The notes beneath the pieces are model-generated. The model was not told the origin of the DNA and did not search any database. It saw only the letters and a list, made by a program, of their open reading frames with translations. DNA of 64,000 bases from an uncultured Clostridium sp. GTDB taxonomy: Bacteria > Bacillota > Clostridia > Clostridiales > Clostridiaceae. Positions 47,463 through 55,829 of the stretch are shown here, piece by piece. The translations under genes were made by a program, and so were the position numbers. Location of the stretch: positions 3,598 to 67,597 of the forward strand of contig CAKVFO010000002.1 of assembly GCA_934746785.1 (NCBI GenBank), read 5' to 3'. Position 1 is the first letter of the stretch. Each line of letters begins with the position of its first letter.

Positions 47463-47720
47463 ATGTATAATAATGATGTCTTTGTAAAATTAAATTTAAA
47501 AAATATTGGAGAAGTTAGAAGTCTTATTGTAGATAAAAAAGGTATCTATGATAGCCATAATGGTAAATATATAATGTGCGCTGGTAAGTACGATAAGAAT
47601 GGCTGGACAATAGTGTTTAAAGCTAAAAATTATAAAGAAGCAGAATACATAATAGACAACACACCTCTAAATAGAAGAAAAGAGATAGTAATGAATAATA
47701 ACACTGCATTAGCTTGTTAA
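47463..47720 (+). CDS. SOS-controlled small protein of unknown function
   Basis: 85 aa, soluble, no signal peptide or transmembrane helix; about a dozen Lys, mixed beta pattern (RSLIVDKKGIYDSHNGKYIMCAGKYDKNGWTIVFKAKNYKEAEYII) with an Asn-rich tail ending in Cys. GGAGG at 47450-47454. Regulation is the strongest clue: a near-consensus sigma-A promoter covered by LexA boxes. It could be a division inhibitor, a nuclease modulator or a damage factor; no family was recognised. Its stop codon overlaps that of the convergent HD-GYP gene. Confidence 0.8.
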   Translation: MYNNDVFVKLNLKNIGEVRSLIVDKKGIYDSHNGKYIMCAGKYDKNGWTIVFKAKNYKEAEYIIDNTPLNRRKEIVMNNNTALAC

Positions 47721-48826
47721 CTTTTTAATACATAATCAGTTTTAACCTCAGAAATCACTAATGAGAGCTCCTTAACTAAAGATATAGAGCTGCCTGTATT
47801 ATTTCTGTTAGAACTCTCAATGATTTTTACGTTAGGGCGTAAAGGAAAATTAGTAGGTGTATCTTGGACAATACCAATATCACCGTTGCTAAGACATACA
47901 ATAGTTCCAAAAGGAAAAGGTATCACAAGTCTTGAGAAAATTGAAACTAATTTATAATCAAACATAGAATTAGAATTAGCCATTATAAATTCGAGTGAAT
48001 CACTAGCTGAAAACGCACGTTTATATGATCTATCTGAAGTTAATGCATCATATACATCAGCTATAGAAACAATTCTAGATAATAAATGAATTTTATCACC
48101 TGAAAGTTGTTGAGGATAACCAGAACCATCTATTCTTTCATGATGTTCTAATATTATTGATAAAGTCTCATTATCTAAGTTAAAGTGATTTTTTAAATAG
48201 TCATATCCTAATTTAGGATGCTTTTTTATAATAGCATATTCATCATCAGTAAGAGAGTCATTCTTATTTAGTATTTCTTTAGGAATAAATATTTTACCTA
48301 TATCGTGAAGAATGGCACCAATAGAAAGCCTAATTAAAGAATCTTTATCCAAATCTAAAGCAATTCCAAGGACTATAGAAAGTACAGCAACATTAACAGA
48401 ATGCTGGTAAGTAAAATTATCTAAATTTTTTATATCAATTAGGTTAACAAGAATATTATCATTATCTAAAATATTATTTAAAATATCTTCAGCCAACGCT
48501 TTTATCTTATTAAAATAAGTACTATTTTTTTTGTATACTTTTCTATTAATAGGTTCATTATCATTAATAGAATAGATATATGAAAATGTCTCTTTAAGTG
48601 TTAGTATTGTTTTTTCCCTTAGTTCAGGTTTTATAATATCTTCAATTTCATTTTTACTATAATCATCAATAATAGATAAGTAAAAAATATTATAATTATG
48701 AAGTTTTTTTAATATGTTGGAATTTAATATAGTTCCAGCTGTAAGAAGTGTTGAACCTTTATTACTATATAGAGTTTTACCTAAAACAGAACCATCAGGA
48801 ATACATTCTATTGGTACAGTTCTCAT
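47717..48826 (-). CDS. HD-GYP domain phosphodiesterase (c-di-GMP)
   Basis: 369 aa. N-terminal DUF3391-like region (IPDGSVLGKTLYSNKGSTLLTAGTIL), then HD-GYP: HSVNVAVLS, HDIGKIFIPKEIL, HPKLGYDYLK, and EHHERIDGSGYPQQL (GYP), ADVYDALTSDRSYK. Likely hydrolyses cyclic di-GMP in the cytoplasm. A C-terminal PilZ-like or beta extension follows (about 290-369). Start ATG 48826; the GTG at 48835 lies in the ribosome site GTGAGGTG. Confidence 0.9.
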   Translation of the reverse strand: MRTVPIECIPDGSVLGKTLYSNKGSTLLTAGTILNSNILKKLHNYNIFYLSIIDDYSKNEIEDIIKPELREKTILTLKETFSYIYSINDNEPINRKVYKKNSTYFNKIKALAEDILNNILDNDNILVNLIDIKNLDNFTYQHSVNVAVLSIVLGIALDLDKDSLIRLSIGAILHDIGKIFIPKEILNKNDSLTDDEYAIIKKHPKLGYDYLKNHFNLDNETLSIILEHHERIDGSGYPQQLSGDKIHLLSRIVSIADVYDALTSDRSYKRAFSASDSLEFIMANSNSMFDYKLVSIFSRLVIPFPFGTIVCLSNGDIGIVQDTPTNFPLRPNVKIIESSNRNNTGSSISLVKELSLVISEVKTDYVLKS

Positions 48827-49060
48827 AATTAACACCTCACTTTAATTTAACAATACTAATTAATAATACTATTATTCAGAGTATTTTTTTATAAAACTTC
48901 ATGAAATATATAAATTTATATCTCAAATTAATTATGTGTACTAATTAAAGTGTATAATAAAACGAAAATATGACAGCGTAGAATTTATTATTATATATAG
49001 ATTTATTTAACAGAAAGTAATAAAATGATTATAGAAAAAAAGTAATTGGAGTGATATATT

Positions 49061-49834
49061 TTGAATAAAAAGAATATGCCAATAGGCTTTTTGGACTCTG
49101 GAGTTGGTGGACTAAGTGTATTAAGAGAGGCTGTTAAGCTTATGCCTAATGAGCATTATATATATTTTGGAGACTCAAAAAATGCGCCATATGGAGTAAA
49201 AAAAGTAGAAGAAGTAAAAGATCTAACATATAAGGCAGTAGAATTTTTAATAGATAAAGGTGCAAAAGCTATAGTTATTGCATGTAATACAGCTACAAGT
49301 GCTGCTGTAGCATCATTAAGGGTTACATATCCTTCAATGCCTATAGTGGGAATTGAACCAGCTGTTAAGCCAGCAGTTGAATTTAATAGAAAAGGTTCAA
49401 TAATTATTATGGCAACTCCTATGACATTGAAGGAGAAGAAGTTTAAGCATCTTATAAGTAAGTATGAAGATCGTGCTGATATTGTATCAATGCCTTGTCC
49501 TGAACTTGTAGAGTATGTTGAAAGTGGAAATACTAGAGGCCAGGATGTAAAAGAATATTTAGAGAAAAAATTTAAAGAGTATAATAAGGATGGTATTGCA
49601 GCTGTTGTTTTAGGATGTACTCATTATCCTTTTGTAAAAGACCTTATAAAGGAAGTAGTTGGAGATGATATACCAGTTATAGATGGAGGTCTTGGAACTT
49701 CAAAAGAATTAAGAAGACAGCTTAAAGAACTAGATTTATTAACTGATTCAACTGAACAGGGAAATGTACAGATATTTAATTCAAGCAATGATAGTAATAT
49801 GATAGAAATAAGTGAAAGACTTTTAAATATGTAA
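49061..49834 (+). CDS. murI: Glutamate racemase
   Basis: Makes D-glutamate for peptidoglycan. [25 protein letters not shown], catalytic Cys in [11 protein letters not shown] and in VLGCTHYPF. 257 aa. Starts with TTG at 49061 after GGAGTGAT. Monocistronic, followed by a terminator and repeat C. Confidence 0.96.
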   Translation: MNKKNMPIGFLDSGVGGLSVLREAVKLMPNEHYIYFGDSKNAPYGVKKVEEVKDLTYKAVEFLIDKGAKAIVIACNTATSAAVASLRVTYPSMPIVGIEPAVKPAVEFNRKGSIIIMATPMTLKEKKFKHLISKYEDRADIVSMPCPELVEYVESGNTRGQDVKEYLEKKFKEYNKDGIAAVVLGCTHYPFVKDLIKEVVGDDIPVIDGGLGTSKELRRQLKELDLLTDSTEQGNVQIFNSSNDSNMIEISERLLNM

Positions 49835-49840
49835 AGTAGA

Positions 49841-49871
49841 AGAACTTAGATTATTAATCTAGGTTCTTTTT
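49841..49871 (+). terminator. Terminator of murI
   Basis: AGAACTTAGATT / AATCTAGGTTCT stem (49841-49852, 49856-49867) with one T-G pair, then T residues. GGTTCTTTT also resembles the right arm of repeat B. Confidence 0.82.
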
Positions 49872-49883
49872 AAAAGTATATAT

Positions 49884-49927
49884 AAAGTGACTTCCTGCGC
49901 TAAAAAGTGTGGCGTCAGCCACTTGGT
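49884..49927. repeat. Dispersed repeat C, copy 4
   Basis: Core CTTCCTGCGCT, AAAAAGTGTGGCGTCA. Inner stem reads CGCT/AGTG, so a G-C pair has become G-T; the outer stem has an A-C mismatch, while the local hairpin GTGGC-GTCA-GCCAC is intact. Confidence 0.75.
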
Positions 49928-49966
49928 ACATATAGAGAAAAAATATAAAAATACTTTGTTAAAATG

Positions 49967-49995
49967 TTGACAAAAGGAATAGATGTTGGTATTAT
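49967..49995 (+). promoter_or_regulatory. Promoter of the DUF4325 gene
   Basis: TTGACA (49967-49972), 17-bp spacer, TATTAT (49990-49995). Confidence 0.65.
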
Positions 49996-50046
49996 TATAT
50001 TGTAGAAAGAATTTTCAGAATATTTAAAAAGGAAGGGGATTTAGCT

Positions 50047-50319
50047 ATGGAAATCGTAGTAAAGAATTTTTTAGGAGAACACTTTAATATTGAGGATGCA
50101 ATAGTACTTAGAGACGAATTAAAAAAAGGAAATGGCAAAGATATAGTATTAAACTTTGAAGGAATAGAAAATGTACCAGCAACATTCTTTAACTGTTTAT
50201 TTGGAGATTTTCTTTACGGAACAGCAAGAAAAGATATTTTTAACAAAATTAATGTGAAAAATTTATCAAATATAAAAGACTATTCAAGAGTAGTTTTAGG
50301 AACTGCTTTTGTTAACTAA
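50047..50319 (+). CDS. STAS-like DUF4325 protein
   Basis: 90 aa: FLGEHFNIEDAIVLRDELKK then DIVLNFEGIENVPATFFNCLFGDFL, matching the STAS-like DUF4325 pattern in which a Ser/Thr-bearing loop follows a beta strand. AAGGAAGGGG ribosome site. The role of these stand-alone domains is not established; many relatives are near ATPases or in mobile DNA, but here the gene is alone with its own promoter. Confidence 0.7.
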   Translation: MEIVVKNFLGEHFNIEDAIVLRDELKKGNGKDIVLNFEGIENVPATFFNCLFGDFLYGTARKDIFNKINVKNLSNIKDYSRVVLGTAFVN

Positions 50320-50346
50320 AAAGTTAAACAAGCAAAGGAGAATATA

Positions 50347-50388
50347 ATGAGTTTCTTTAAAAGTAATCAGAATCACCGTTTAGTATAA
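50347..50388 (+). CDS. Possible 13-codon peptide running into a terminator
   Basis: ATG at 50347 with AAAGGAG (50334-50340) 6 nt upstream; encodes MSFFKSNQNHRLV and stops at 50386-50388, in the loop of the terminator at 50371-50404. The same layout is seen in the carAB leader. It may be a decayed gene end. Confidence 0.4.
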   Translation: MSFFKSNQNHRLV

Positions 50389-50410
50389 GTCCTAGATGGT
50401 GATTTTTTAC
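50371..50410 (+). terminator. Terminator after the DUF4325 gene
   Basis: 13-nt arms AATCACCGTTTAG / CTAGATGGTGATT with two wobble pairs, 8-nt loop, then TTTTTAC. Confidence 0.85.
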
Positions 50411-50440
50411 GTGTAAGAAATTTAAAACTTTTTTGATTTC

Positions 50441-50469
50441 TTGAATATACCTTCTTTTGTAGATATAAT
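50441..50469 (+). promoter_or_regulatory. Promoter of the cyclophilin gene
   Basis: TTGAAT (50441-50446), 17-bp spacer, TATAAT (50464-50469). Confidence 0.65.
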
Positions 50470-50530
50470 GAATTTAAAAGAATAGATATGATAATAATAG
50501 TAATAGAAGAAATCGAAGGGAGAAATATAG

Positions 50531-51052
50531 ATGAAAAATCCAATAGTTACAATAAAGATGAAAAATGGTGGGGTTATAAAAGCAGAATTATACCCAGAAA
50601 TAGCACCAAATACAGTAAATAACTTTATTTCATTAGTAGATAAAGGGTTCTATGATGGAGTAATATTCCATAGAGTTATTCCAGGATTCATGATTCAAGG
50701 TGGAGACCCAGATGGAAATGGGATGGGAGGCCCAGGATACAGCATCAAGGGAGAATTCTCAAGAAACGGATTCAAGAATGAATTAAAGCACAAAAGAGGA
50801 GTATTATCTATGGCAAGAACTATGGATCCTAACTCAGCAGGAAGTCAATTCTTTATAATGGTTCAAGATTCACCACACTTAGATGATCAATATGCTTCAT
50901 TTGGAAAGGTAATTGAAGGTATTGAAACAGCAGATGAAATAGTAAATGCTAAGAGAGACTGGGATGATAAGCCATATGAAGATCAAGTTATGGAAAAGGT
51001 TACAGTAGAAACTTTTGGAGAAGTTTATAAAGAGCCAACAATAATAGAATAG
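50531..51052 (+). CDS. ppiB: Peptidyl-prolyl cis-trans isomerase, cyclophilin type
   Basis: 173-aa cytosolic cyclophilin. VIFHRVIPGFMIQGGDP (catalytic Arg), MARTMDPNSAGSQFFIM, and LDDQYASFGKVIEG are canonical. No signal peptide. GAAGGGAG before ATG. The next gene starts 16 nt after the stop, so likely cotranscribed with the DUF3783 and XRE genes. Confidence 0.95.
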   Translation: MKNPIVTIKMKNGGVIKAELYPEIAPNTVNNFISLVDKGFYDGVIFHRVIPGFMIQGGDPDGNGMGGPGYSIKGEFSRNGFKNELKHKRGVLSMARTMDPNSAGSQFFIMVQDSPHLDDQYASFGKVIEGIETADEIVNAKRDWDDKPYEDQVMEKVTVETFGEVYKEPTIIE

Positions 51053-51068
51053 TATTGGAGTGAAAGGT

Positions 51069-51416
51069 ATGCTTGAAAATAATAAGTGTGTTTTAGCTTA
51101 TAAACTTACTGATGAAGAGCTGGAAAAGCTTAGGATAGCAAACCTTAAAATAATAAAAGTTGTACCAGAAATGTGGGATATGAAAATAAATGATATAGTC
51201 ATAGGTCTACGATTTCTTAAGTATACTGAAGATATGCCAAAAGAAAAATTTATTATATTTAATAACTGTGAGACTAAAGAATTATATGAATTAATTAAGC
51301 TTGTTAGGAGTGAAATTAAAGGTGGAATACTTGCTACTGTTACTCCTATAACATCAGAATGGACTTTGAAATTTCTTTTAAAACATTTAATTAGAGAAAG
51401 AGATTTTATGTCTTAA
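51069..51416 (+). CDS. DUF3783 domain protein
   Basis: 115 aa. KLTDEELEKLR, then EKFIIFNNCETKELYELIKLVRSEIKGGILATVTPITSEWTLKFLLKHLIRER matches the DUF3783 pattern I know from clostridia. Function unknown; it resembles a degenerate active-site-lacking Rossmann domain. ATG 51069 is 8 nt after GGAG; a GTG at 51060 overlaps that site. Confidence 0.72.
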   Translation: MLENNKCVLAYKLTDEELEKLRIANLKIIKVVPEMWDMKINDIVIGLRFLKYTEDMPKEKFIIFNNCETKELYELIKLVRSEIKGGILATVTPITSEWTLKFLLKHLIRERDFMS

Positions 51417-51436
51417 TACTAGGAAGGAAGATAATT

Positions 51437-52135
51437 ATGAGTAGAGTTGGGGAGAAGATAAAAGAAGCTAGAGAAAAAACAGGATTAACTCAAAAAGTAC
51501 TTGCTAAAAAACTTGGTGTAGCAGAAAAGTTTATAAATGAAGTTGAAACTGGTAGAAGAGTAGCACAAGAAAATTTCATAGATAGAGCAGCTAAAGTATT
51601 AAATGTAAATCTAAATGATATAAGTATGGTAGTAACAGATGAAGCTTTAATGGAAGAAAGAAAAGAAGCTAAACTTCATGCTAAGGAAGATAAGAAAACT
51701 GCTAAAGTTATAGCAAGAACTTTAGGGGAAACTTCAGAAGTATGGACAGAAGCATTCTCATCAGTTTTAAAGACTGTAAATATATATGATTACAGCTTAA
51801 AGAATACTTTTGGAAGCAAAGAATTACCTAACCGTTCAAATAAGGTAGAAGGATTTGCAGCTGATAAGGTATTATATTTAAAGATAGCTGATAATGATAT
51901 GTCAGGTTTTAGAATAATGAAAGGTGATATAGCTTTCGGACACCTAGTTAAAGAAGCAGAGAACGGAATATTCCTTGTTGAATCAAAAGGTAAAAGAGTT
52001 ATAAGAGAAGTTAAACTATTAGGAAATAATAGAGCTTTACTTATAAGCAATGCAGGGTCTGTTATGACTGAAACTGTAGAATTAAATAATATAAAGATTA
52101 TAGCTAAACTAGAAAGAGTTGAAATAGCTTTATAA
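51437..52135 (+). CDS. XRE-type regulator with LexA/S24-like C-terminal domain lacking the catalytic serine
   Basis: 232 aa. HTH: IKEAREKTGLTQKVLAKKLGVAEKFINEVETGRR (residues ~8-45). A Lys/Glu-rich linker leads to a C-terminal domain with the LexA-like order LKIADNDMSGFRIMKGDIAFGH...GIFLVESKGKRVIREVKLL...ALLISNAG. The usual S-M of the self-cleaving proteases is D-M here and the expected Lys is Arg (VIREV), so autocleavage is unlikely; a dimerisation or sensing role is more probable. AGGAAGG ribosome site. Confidence 0.8.
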   Translation: MSRVGEKIKEAREKTGLTQKVLAKKLGVAEKFINEVETGRRVAQENFIDRAAKVLNVNLNDISMVVTDEALMEERKEAKLHAKEDKKTAKVIARTLGETSEVWTEAFSSVLKTVNIYDYSLKNTFGSKELPNRSNKVEGFAADKVLYLKIADNDMSGFRIMKGDIAFGHLVKEAENGIFLVESKGKRVIREVKLLGNNRALLISNAGSVMTETVELNNIKIIAKLERVEIAL

Positions 52136-52153
52136 TAATAGAAATAAGATAGA

Positions 52154-52195
52154 GCAGGCAGTATAGTTGTTTTGGAACTATACTGCCTGCTTTTT
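52154..52195 (+). terminator. Terminator after the XRE gene
   Basis: Perfect 15-bp stem GCAGGCAGTATAGTT / AACTATACTGCCTGC with a 7-nt loop, then TTTTT. Confidence 0.95.
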
Positions 52196-52224
52196 CATAT
52201 ATTGATATTATTAATTTTTTAGGA

Positions 52225-55200
52225 GTGAGAGTAATAGAAAATACTAATATTACCACTAACTTATTAAAAAACTTGCCTAAAGAATTGCTTGGAAAAATTA
52301 ATATATCATGGAGTACTAAAAGTGACACTGAAACCATAGAGGCAATTGTTTTATATGGAGAATCTTATGAGAAAGTTAATGAATATGTAAAGAAAATAGA
52401 TGGAGAGTTAGATAATCTAGGATATGGATTTGGAATAGTTACTATAGATGTTAAGAATTTAATTGAGCTGGTTAAAAGCCCTGATATTCAATATATAGAG
52501 CTGCCAAAGAGCTTATATTTTTCAGATACTTATAGCAATAGAGCTACCTGTGTTGATAGAGCTAGAAATGAATACAATTTAGATGGAGAAGGAATAGTTA
52601 TAGGATTTATTGATACAGGAATAGATTATACTCATCCAGCTTTTTTGAATGATGATGGAACTACAAGGATAGAGTACATTTATGATTTAAGTCTTAATAG
52701 GGCTGTTTATAGTAAAGCAGAGATAAATAATGCATTAAAAAGTCCAGATCCTTTTTCAATAGTACCATCTCAAGATATTATTGAGCATGGAACTCATGTG
52801 GCAGGAATAGCCTGTGCAGGAGGTAATATAAATCCTAATTATTATGGTGTAGCACCTAAATCATCAATAATGATGGTTAAAACAGCTAGGGGAAACTTTG
52901 CGTTAAGTACTCAGATTATGAGAGGATTAAGGTTTTTAGTTGAAAAGGCTAAGGAAATTAATATGCCTTTAGTTGTAAATATAAGTTTAAGTACAAACGA
53001 TGGAGCTCATGATGGCAATAGTCTTTTAGAGAAATATGTAAATACAATTGCAACTTTAGAAAGAGTAACTATTGTAATTGCTGCAGGAAATGAAGGTGAA
53101 GCGGAACATCACATTGGAGGAGAACTAAATGATGAGGTAGATGTTAGATTTAATGTTGCTGAAGATGAAATAACTGTAGTTCTTAATCTTTATAAATCAG
53201 TTTTACCTCAAATAAGTATTGAATTAATAACACCATCAGGTGCAAGTACTGGAGAAATTTTTGTGGAAGAAGGATATAGAGAGGGTTTTATATCAGGAAA
53301 TAGATATCAAATCTATGATACGGGTCCAAAGTCTTTCGATATAAATGGAGAGATAGGAATTTCTTTAATTAGTGGTGGAAACTATATATTATCAGGAGTA
53401 TGGACAATAAAGATACGAGTTAAAAATGAATATAAAGGAATATTTGATATTTGGCTGCCTATATTAGAGGGGTTAAATCAAAAAACTAAATTTTTAAACT
53501 CAACTATTGACAATACCTTAGGAATACCAGCTACAACATTGAATGTTATTTCTGTAGGAAGTTATAATCCAGTAACTAGGGGTATTTCTTCTTTTAGTGG
53601 CAGGGGAAGAATTACTTTATATGGAGAGTCAAAGCCAGATGTAGTGGCACCAGGTGAAAATATTATAGCACCAGTTCCTAATAGGTCTTTTGATAGAAAG
53701 AGCGGAACATCTATGGCAACACCTCAGGTATCAGGAATAGCAGCTCTTATGATGCAATGGGGAATATTAAAAGGCAATGATTTTTTTCTATATGGAGATA
53801 GATTAAAGAGATATTTAATAACTGGTTCTAAAAGGGAGAGAACTGATGTGATCTACCCAGATCCTAGCTGGGGATATGGTGAAGTATGTGCTTATAATAC
53901 ACTTAATGAGCTTTCTAGGGTACTTAATATTGTAAATATTAATCCTAATTTTAATAGGCAAGGAGAAACTATAGAAGAGTATTTTCAAAGGCTTTCACAA
54001 TCATCAGAGAGAATAGGATTATTTGTAGAATACAGCATTAAAGAAAGGTTTTTAGAGTTAAATAACTTACCTGATGTTTCAGCAGTAACCTTAAATGAAT
54101 CTTTTGGAGCTGTATATCTTTCTATAAATAAGATACCTGAAATTAGAGATTATATTAAGGATATTTATCAAGAAGAAGATACTCAAGTCTTTACATTAAA
54201 TAGCATCACACCTATTGAGGCAAGTAATGTAATTAACTTTCAAGATAATCCATATCTTAGTCTGACAGGAAAAGGCGTAATTTTAGCTATTTTAGACACA
54301 GGAATAGACTATCTAAATACAGAGTTTCAGAAGGAAGATGATACGACAAGGATTATAAGTATATGGGATCAAAATATAGAGTCAGATAAAAAGGTTTATG
54401 GAGTAAAACTTGGAACAGAGTATTCTTCAGAACAAATTAATCAAGCAATACAGCTTCAAAAGGCTGGTCAAGATCCTTATAGCATAGTACCAAGTAAGGA
54501 TGAGAATGGGCATGGAACTATGGTAGCAGGGCTTGTGGGAGCAAGAGGTAAAAATCAAAATCTAAGAAGTCCAGCGCCTGATGGAGATTTTATTATAGTA
54601 AAGTTAAGAAAAGCAGGGCCTGATATCTTAGCACTTTCAGGTGTAAATAAGCCAGGAGTTTTAGGGTATATGCCTATTGATATAGAGATGGGACTTAGAT
54701 ATGTTTCTATAATTGCATCAAGTTTAAAAAGACCAATGGTTATATTATGTCCTTTTGGAACTAACAGCGGTTATCATAATGGACATGAACTTATTTCTGA
54801 AGGATTAGATGTAATAGCAAATCAGGCTGGAGTTGTGCCAGTTGCAGGTACAGGTAATGAAGGTGATACAGATACACATACAGATGGAGTTATTAGGAAT
54901 AAAGGTGAGACACAGACCATTGAGCTTAGGGTAGGTAAAAATCAAAGTACTTTATTCTTTTCTATATGGATTGAAAAGCCAGATATAATGTCATTATCTA
55001 TAGTATCTCCATCTGGAGAAAGTATTGATAGGATTCCCGCAACTTTAGGCAATCAAAAGGATGTTAAGTTTGTATATGAAGGAACTTCTATGAGGATAAA
55101 ATATCATTTGTCAGATAGAATTAGTGGAACAGAGCATATAGTTATTTCTGCCATAAATTTAAAAGAAGGAATATGGAGATTTAATCTTCATGGTGATTAT

Positions 55201-55779
55201 ATAGTAACAGGAAGATATTATGCATGGATTCCTCAAAGAAGTCTTTTAGATTCAGACACTAAATTTTTAAATCCATCTCCAAACATTACTTTAACTATAC
55301 CTTCAACAGGAGAATCGGTAGTTTCAGTAGCTTATTATAATCAAAGCAATGATTCAACAGTTGGCGCTTCAGGAAGAGGGTTTCCTATAGGAGGAGGAAT
55401 AAAACCTACTATAGCAGCAGGAGGAGTTAACGCTAATATAATAAGGCCTAACAATCAAATCGGCCTTGCAACAGGCTCATCAGTAGCCATGTCTATTACT
55501 GCAGGAGTATGTGCATTAATTTTAGAATGGGCAATTGTAAATAAAAACGATAAAGAAGTAGGAATTCAAGAGATTATAACTTACCTAATAAGAGGTGCTA
55601 GAAAAAGAGGTGGAGATAATTATCCTAATAACTTATGGGGATATGGAATGCTCGATATGCAAGGGGTTATTGATGCTATAAGAGGCGATTATAGAATGGA
55701 ATCTAAAGAGGAAGAGTATGAAGAGTTTTATATAGGAGACCTATTTGTTAGGAAACCTTTAAAAAATTTTCACCATTAA
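52225..55779 (+). CDS. Tandem double subtilase, Csp-type germination protease fusion
   Basis: 1184 aa with two complete S8 units, each with a prodomain-like region. Unit 1: D130 (FIDTGIDYTHP), H188 (HGTHVAG), AAGNEGE, S496 (SGTSMATPQ). Unit 2: D691 (LDTGIDYL), H763 (NGHGTMVAG), GTGNEGD, S1086 (TGSSVAMS). The beta-jellyroll insert between the oxyanion Asn and Ser in both units is typical of CspA/B/C. sleC follows 50 nt later, and Csp proteases activate pro-SleC during spore germination. No signal peptide, as in CspB. The start is unclear: GTG 52225 overlaps AGGAG (52221-52225), while ATA 52234 has the better spacing. Confidence 0.9.
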   Translation: MRVIENTNITTNLLKNLPKELLGKINISWSTKSDTETIEAIVLYGESYEKVNEYVKKIDGELDNLGYGFGIVTIDVKNLIELVKSPDIQYIELPKSLYFSDTYSNRATCVDRARNEYNLDGEGIVIGFIDTGIDYTHPAFLNDDGTTRIEYIYDLSLNRAVYSKAEINNALKSPDPFSIVPSQDIIEHGTHVAGIACAGGNINPNYYGVAPKSSIMMVKTARGNFALSTQIMRGLRFLVEKAKEINMPLVVNISLSTNDGAHDGNSLLEKYVNTIATLERVTIVIAAGNEGEAEHHIGGELNDEVDVRFNVAEDEITVVLNLYKSVLPQISIELITPSGASTGEIFVEEGYREGFISGNRYQIYDTGPKSFDINGEIGISLISGGNYILSGVWTIKIRVKNEYKGIFDIWLPILEGLNQKTKFLNSTIDNTLGIPATTLNVISVGSYNPVTRGISSFSGRGRITLYGESKPDVVAPGENIIAPVPNRSFDRKSGTSMATPQVSGIAALMMQWGILKGNDFFLYGDRLKRYLITGSKRERTDVIYPDPSWGYGEVCAYNTLNELSRVLNIVNINPNFNRQGETIEEYFQRLSQSSERIGLFVEYSIKERFLELNNLPDVSAVTLNESFGAVYLSINKIPEIRDYIKDIYQEEDTQVFTLNSITPIEASNVINFQDNPYLSLTGKGVILAILDTGIDYLNTEFQKEDDTTRIISIWDQNIESDKKVYGVKLGTEYSSEQINQAIQLQKAGQDPYSIVPSKDENGHGTMVAGLVGARGKNQNLRSPAPDGDFIIVKLRKAGPDILALSGVNKPGVLGYMPIDIEMGLRYVSIIASSLKRPMVILCPFGTNSGYHNGHELISEGLDVIANQAGVVPVAGTGNEGDTDTHTDGVIRNKGETQTIELRVGKNQSTLFFSIWIEKPDIMSLSIVSPSGESIDRIPATLGNQKDVKFVYEGTSMRIKYHLSDRISGTEHIVISAINLKEGIWRFNLHGDYIVTGRYYAWIPQRSLLDSDTKFLNPSPNITLTIPSTGESVVSVAYYNQSNDSTVGASGRGFPIGGGIKPTIAAGGVNANIIRPNNQIGLATGSSVAMSITAGVCALILEWAIVNKNDKEVGIQEIITYLIRGARKRGGDNYPNNLWGYGMLDMQGVIDAIRGDYRMESKEEEYEEFYIGDLFVRKPLKNFHH

Positions 55780-55829
55780 AAAATAGAAATCATAGACTAT
55801 ATAGTATAACAATAAACGGAGATAATTAA

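Noticed and set aside
15341..49927. Repeat C as a CRISPR repeat
   Set aside because: Copies are thousands of bases apart with no regular spacers and no cas genes.
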